Shown here piece after piece: positions 59,203 through 64,000 of a stretch of 64,000 bases of DNA. How positions within the stretch are numbered: the stretch's first letter is position 1; every line of letters begins with the position of its first letter. The notes beneath the pieces are model-generated. The model did no database searches. It was not told the origin of the DNA and worked only from the letters and a program-made list of their open reading frames with translations. The translations under genes and the position numbers were made by a program. The stretch is from Sapria himalayana (Eukaryota; Streptophyta; Magnoliopsida; Malpighiales; Rafflesiaceae): positions 1,302,001 through 1,366,000 of the forward strand of contig JAREIK010000385.1 in NCBI GenBank assembly GCA_029783825.1, read 5' to 3'.

Positions 59203-59799
59203 AAGATCATGATAGGTAAAGATAAGAACATTCGAAGAACAAACTAGCGACTATTTTTTTTTTTTGAAGAAAAAAAGCATATAATAAGCATGACCTCGGC
59301 GCTGGATAGACCAACCAATGAGTCAGTCAGACCATCAGCTGCAATAATAATAATAATTATTATTATTATAAGCAAGTAAAATAAGAAGTTAAAAAAAATT
59401 TGCAAGAAATTACTATTTTATACCCTAGTAATTTTTAAAATTGTGAATGTAATAATATAAAATCATAAATCAATTTTATATTTTTTTATTATTTTTTTTC
59501 AAATTATATATATATATATAATATAGATCAATTTGATGTTGCATGGTCACAATTGCCTACTTAGTGAATTTGATAGTATTTTTGATTTTCATTCTTTTTA
59601 ATATTCATGCTAATTTACACACACACAGACACACAAACACACAATTTATAATATTTTAATTGTTTGGTGGATACTAAAATATTTAATTTTATTCAAGTTT
59701 TTTTTTAATGATATTACATGCTAAATTATAATTTATTTTTCTTGCCATACAGTGAGAATAATGAGAAAAATTGTGAAAAAATAGATATCATGAACTTCA
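58858..59799. other. AT-rich spacer with poly(A)-(GA)n at 59128-59196
   Basis: A run of 37 A residues (59128-59164) passes directly into about 16 GA units. Such a junction often marks the 3' tail of a retroposon, but no body was recognised upstream. (TA)n at 59508-59522 and (CA)n near 59618-59643 are also present. Confidence 0.5.
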
Positions 59800-60085
59800 A
59801 ACATTGAAGCCTTCCCCCAGGGTTGTGTCGGGTAGTACCAACCATGCAAGTCAAGCCATGTGAAACTCAACATGCTTAGCATGAGGCTGGTCTGAGTTCA
59901 TTCTAGGGTAGCTTGGGTGATGTCCAGGCAAGCCCAGGGGGGCTAGTCAAGTTGAAACTAGCCCACACATGCAAACGTGCCGAGCCATGGCATGCAAGAG
60001 CTCGAGGCACACAAGCCAAAAAGGCAAAAACCTTGCCACGGCATGGCTTGGGCCATGCCGTGGGCTAGCCAACCCCTATCCCAAA
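59800..60085. repeat. GC-rich block with CATGCC/GGCATG words
   Basis: Repeats words such as GCCATGGCATGC, AGCCCA and GGGCCATGCCGTGGG, similar to hAT/nDart subterminal composition. No inverted termini or target duplication were found, so it is only a candidate fragment of that family. Confidence 0.35.
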
Positions 60086-60250
60086 CATGATTCCAATCAT
60101 GTCAGACTATGTCCTACCAAGATGTCTCCCTTCATGTAAACTAAACTACTTAATAATAAAACTTTGATTTGATAGTAAACTCCCCAGGACCTAAAATTTA
60201 AATGTGAAATTTAAAAAACTAAACTCCTCACTAATCAGCTCTAATCTCAC

Positions 60251-60595
60251 TAGAGTTGTAAAATGGGCCCGGCCCAGTTTTAGGTTGCCCAACCGGGCTA
60301 CTGTGCTGGGCCAAGCATGGTTACTGTATCGTGCCGGCAAGGCCTGGACAAAACCCTAATTTTTTTAAAAAAAAACTAGGGTTTCAACGATGCACCACCG
60401 AGCATCTTCACCCTTTAGGGGCTCGGCGAGCCTCGCCTATTGAGCATCGGCGAGCCTCGCCTGTTGAGCATCGGCTTGTATTGACCACGTTCGGTGCATG
60501 GTCATGCATGATGTGCCCACGTGCCGGCACGACACGACACGACGGGTCGGGGCACGACACAGCAGGATGCCGTGCCGGGCAGTTTGACACCACTA
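60251..60595. mobile_element. nDart-like hAT MITE (345 bp)
   Basis: Begins TAGAGTTGTAAAATGGGCCC and ends GCAGTTTGACACCACTA. AATCTCAC flanks both sides (60243-60250 and 60596-60603), a perfect 8-bp duplication. Internally AGGGTTTCAACG, the direct repeat GCATCGGCGAGCCTCGCC (60444-60461, partly repeated upstream) and CGACACGACACGACGGG. The frame 60331-60654 is not a gene. Confidence 0.88.
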
Positions 60596-61032
60596 AATCT
60601 CACCCTCAGAAGGTGAACAATTATATCATATATTTATATCGTCTAAGATTATAGTAATATTTAAAATATGCATAAATTATTATATGTCCTACAAATAAAA
60701 TAACTAATATAATAATCAAAAATAAATAAAATATATAAAAAAAATAAAAAATTAAGTTATATATTATCATATCTAATTATTTTTGAATAATAATCATGAG
60801 ATATAATAATATTTAATGAGTAAACAAAAGCTATAATAAAAAAAATAATGACATGTAATATAAATAATAACTGTTAGTCATAAGAAATATAATATCTGAA
60901 AGTCAAAAAAAAAAAAAAACTCTATGAGGACTCATGATGAACCCAATAATCAGCCCATCTCCCTCAATTGTCTTTAGTGCTCTCGATATTCCCTTCAAAA
61001 TTAACCCTTTCAACAATTATTTCTAGCATGAC

Positions 61033-61347
61033 CTAGAGGTGTCCAACAATGTGTCGTACTGGCATAATCCATTTTTTTAGGCCCAATCTAGCCAACATGT
61101 TATTGACATTACTAAATGATTTTTAGCACGATATAGTATCTTGCACGGCCCATTGAGCCACCTACTACCTAAGTCACACGGGGTCATGCAAGGTCATGTC
61201 AGGCTAAGTTAGATTGTGTCAAACCCAACACACAAGTGTACTAGTCATGGCACAAATCCAAGCTAATTTGGGTTCATTCAAGACTACCCGAAGGCAAATC
61301 CAAGCAAACCTTGGTTCATTCCAAGGCCCAAGCTAGCCTAGGTGATG
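61033..61347. mobile_element. Degenerate GC-rich MITE, left of the hAT relic
   Basis: CTAGAGGTGTCCAACAATG near 61032 resembles the family 5' terminus. The interior has GGCCCA, TCATGCAAGGTCATG and similar words. The right end is not identified and it abuts the next terminus-like sequence at 61348. Confidence 0.4.
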
Positions 61348-64000
61348 TTAGAGGTGTAAAGTAGGTCGGGCAGCCTGGGCCTGGCACGAGGCATGACCTA
61401 TTGAGCTGTGTCTGGCCCGACACGACATGGCTCAGAACCAAGCATGGGCCTGTGCCAAGCTAGTTCGAAGCACAGTTCGAGCCATGCCATGCCGATGTAT
61501 CCCAAGCCTCATGCCAAGCTAAGCATGACCCGACTGTCTAGACCAAAGTCAAGATTCTTCAACACGACCCAAACCATGCTCCAGATCTCAAGCCAGGTTC
61601 AGGTGTGGTCCAAACCCAACCACTCGTGACATTCGTCCACCCAACTCCCATGAAATGTCGGGTCTCAACCCAACCCCGAGCCCAGAAGCCGAAGCTTCTA
61701 AAACCATCGAGTTAAACCGACCCAACAGTCAAAAAAACAAAAAAATTTAAAAAACATGCATTTTACAGCTGTTAGATTCACCCCCAACAACTAGGGGCAG
61801 AAATTTGATAAATATTAAAAAAACTTTAAAAAATTCAAAAAAATATTTTTTTTAAAATTTTTTTTTTCATATCTATAAATATGCTCCTCTCATTTTCTAA
61901 TTTATATCATATTTCTATCAACAATCTCTCTCTCTCTATTGTATCATCTCTCTTTATCTCTCCTATCGAAAAGCGAGTGTGGACAGTGGTGCAGACATCA
62001 TATTTGAATATCAGACGTCGCACATCATCAAGCAAATGAGATTTTAAGAATTACGAGTATTATTTTTTAAATTTTGTTTATGTTTTTATTTTTATCTTAA
62101 TTAATAATTTAATAAAAAATATAATTTATAATATAATTAATAATTAAATAAAAATTAAAAATAATAAATAATAATATTAATGACAATAATGAAATTGACA
62201 TTAATATAAGTCATAAAAATTAATAATTTTGATATGGATAACGATAACCATAAAATAAGATCCCATACTACCAAAACCTTGTTTTCTCTCGTGACCTCGA
62301 CACAAAAATCTAAAAAAATAAAAAATAAAAAAAAAATAATAGTTTGAACTCACTTTAATATTATACAAAATAAAGATATTAAGAATATCAATAAAGAACG
62401 ACATAATAAAATATCATAAAAAATATTAATATGTATGAGTGCATGTGGGAATAAATACATAATTTTGCATGCAAAATAATATACCAAAAAATATGATACA
62501 TTAAATCCTATGCAAACCCAACTCAGCAGTGGAGTCTTTGAGATTAGATCTAATTCAGCCTCTATGTTAATCTCATTCATATACCACGAGTTAGAAAGAG
62601 AATGCATAATCAAACTGATCACATCGATAGGTCTTCCGATTAGATTCGAATAATCCAATGATAGTCAGTATCATGCAGACTTATTTTCAGCCTACATATC
62701 ATATAATTCCTAGGTCTATATCTAAGAAAGGCATGCCAAAATACTATGAGTTGGAAAAATAAATAATAACTAATAAATTTAAAAAATATCATAGCATGAT
62801 ATCTATATCATCTGATATCTGGACTAATCATGATGATATATCTTATGCATGCCTCACTATCTACTTTATAAATTCTAAATGAATACTAAATAAAAAAATA
62901 TTAAAATTTTTAGAAATTCTCAATTTTCATGATGATCTAATAATTTGAGTACATGATAAAAAATTTTTAAGAATATAATATTCAAAATAAAATATAAAGT
63001 AACATATTCGATAATATATCTAATAATAAAATAGTCATTAACATGTTTGTTAAGATCATTAGAGATAAATCATTATGAGAAATTTTTTATATTATATGCA
63101 TGTATCACATCATTAACCTCATAGTAAAGTAAGAATAAAAATTATTTTTCACTTTAAAAAATAGATGTAACTCACTAAAATTTCTTCGTACGTACATGTG
63201 TCAACCGGGTCGGGCCGGCCCGGCATGGAAAAATTCCGTGCCCGGGCCCGTGCCGGGTGTCCGTGAGCCCGACCCCAGGAAGCCCCTCCAGCAAAAAAAG
63301 ACCGCGGGTCGGGTCTGATTCAACCCGACCCGCGGTCTTCCCGTATCCCGAACCGCTCGGACAGGCAAGCCCGAGCGGGCCAGGCAAGGCACGGCACGGC
63401 CCACCGTGCCTACGGGCCGTGCCGGGCCCGGCAATTTTTAATCCGTGCCGGGCCGGACTTGTTTGACACCTCTATTCGTACGCCTCACAGACAACATGAG
63501 TTTGATAATGTCTATTTGTTTGTGGGTCTAAAGAAAAACTTTCAATCGGATATAAGATACTATTAAAATTACACATATCTTATATTAAAGTCATATATTA
63601 TATACAAATATATGATATCTGACTACATTAATAGTAAGAGTGACGAATTTATTATTTACGATACTAACTGAGCCATACAAATTTTATTTATAAAATATAT
63701 AAAGATTTTCAATGACAATGAATATATATTCATTAGTTATACTCTCAAGACTTGCATTGTACTTAGGTACATATACAAAATTAATAATATATTTAAAATA
63801 TTTAGAGATAACCCGATATTTAGTAACATAATTCTTAAGATAAAAATCAAGTACTTAAAGTAATAGTCTACTATTTTATCTCTTTATTAACTGATTATCT
63901 GCATAAACCCTAAGATTGATGTATAATTGATATAAAATATTTTAACATACATATTATCATGTATGAACCAAGAACAACCTAAAGAATTTATTAATGAGAA
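61348..64000 (+). mobile_element. Second hAT relic, with GC-rich 5' end (runs off the window)
   Basis: TTAGAGGTGTAAAGTAGGTC at about 61347 is followed by a GC-rich subterminal region (61380-61700), AT-rich leader and then sequence homologous to 2900-4000: GGTCTTCCGATTAGATT (62630), TATCTGGACTAATCATGATG (62815), a CTATTTTATCTCTTTATTAA stretch (63870). The decoded pieces match the hAT transposase core, but stops are everywhere. It is interrupted by a young MITE at 63193-63474. It shows the full 5' layout that the first copy lacks. Confidence 0.6.
63193..63474. mobile_element. nDart-like hAT MITE (282 bp) nested in the hAT relic
   Basis: Begins TACATGTGTCAACCGGG and ends CTTGTTTGACACCTCTA. TTCGTACG flanks both sides (63185-63192 and 63475-63482), a perfect 8-bp target duplication. 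GC-rich interior resembling the copy at 40692-41027 in inverted order (GCGGGTCGGGTC, AGACCGCGGG). Open frames are by-products. Confidence 0.9.

Noticed and set aside
1..64000. CRISPR arrays, bacterial operons, organellar inserts, rRNA or intact tRNA genes
   Set aside because: None seen. The tRNA-like sequences found belong to SINEs, and the regular repeats are an intronic satellite without spacers.

Overview
This is a gene-poor, AT-rich plant nuclear window packed with transposable elements. The evidence is spliceosomal introns, plant-type LTR retrotransposons, hAT, nDart-like and SINE elements, and three conserved eukaryotic genes whose closest relatives, as remembered, are plant proteins. 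One gene is intronless and strongly GC-rich inside AT-rich surroundings, which would suit a monocot, but that is a weak guess.

Layout: 1-13.6 kb is a nest of decayed transposons: two direct copies of a copia pol relic, a hAT transposase relic (about 2.2-5.1 kb), and a minus-strand copia element (about 5.1-9.9 kb). 13.7-31.7 kb is one large plus-strand gene for an SPT6-type transcription elongation factor. It can be read in 14 exons without a stop and ends in a glycine-rich exon with about twenty WG/GW dipeptides. Its introns hold a higher-order satellite array, several copies of a probable SINE family, a LINE relic, a lysine-tRNA-like SINE and nDart-like MITEs. 32.5-37.6 kb is a foldback element with a gypsy element nested in its core and a copia solo LTR nested in that. 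38.3-43.7 kb is the alpha subunit of the nascent polypeptide-associated complex (4 exons). 45.76-51.92 kb is a young, almost intact chromovirus (CRM-like Ty3/gypsy) with target-site duplication, two LTRs, PBS, PPT and one frameshift. 54.1-56.0 kb is an intronless zuotin/ZRF1 DnaJ-SANT gene. 56.4-64 kb is again accessory: a second foldback MITE, microsatellites, nDart-like MITEs and a second hAT relic that runs off the right edge.

The three host genes are housekeeping genes. SPT6 acts with elongating RNA polymerase II. NAC-alpha and zuotin both act at the ribosome exit tunnel, and zuotin-type proteins also act on chromatin. Nothing shows that they are co-regulated. The most interesting material is the WG/GW platform of the SPT6 protein, the 7-monomer satellite inside its intron, the probable SINE family that lies only in the sense orientation within genes, and the link between GC-rich MITEs with perfect 8-bp target duplications and decayed hAT elements with the same GC-rich ends.
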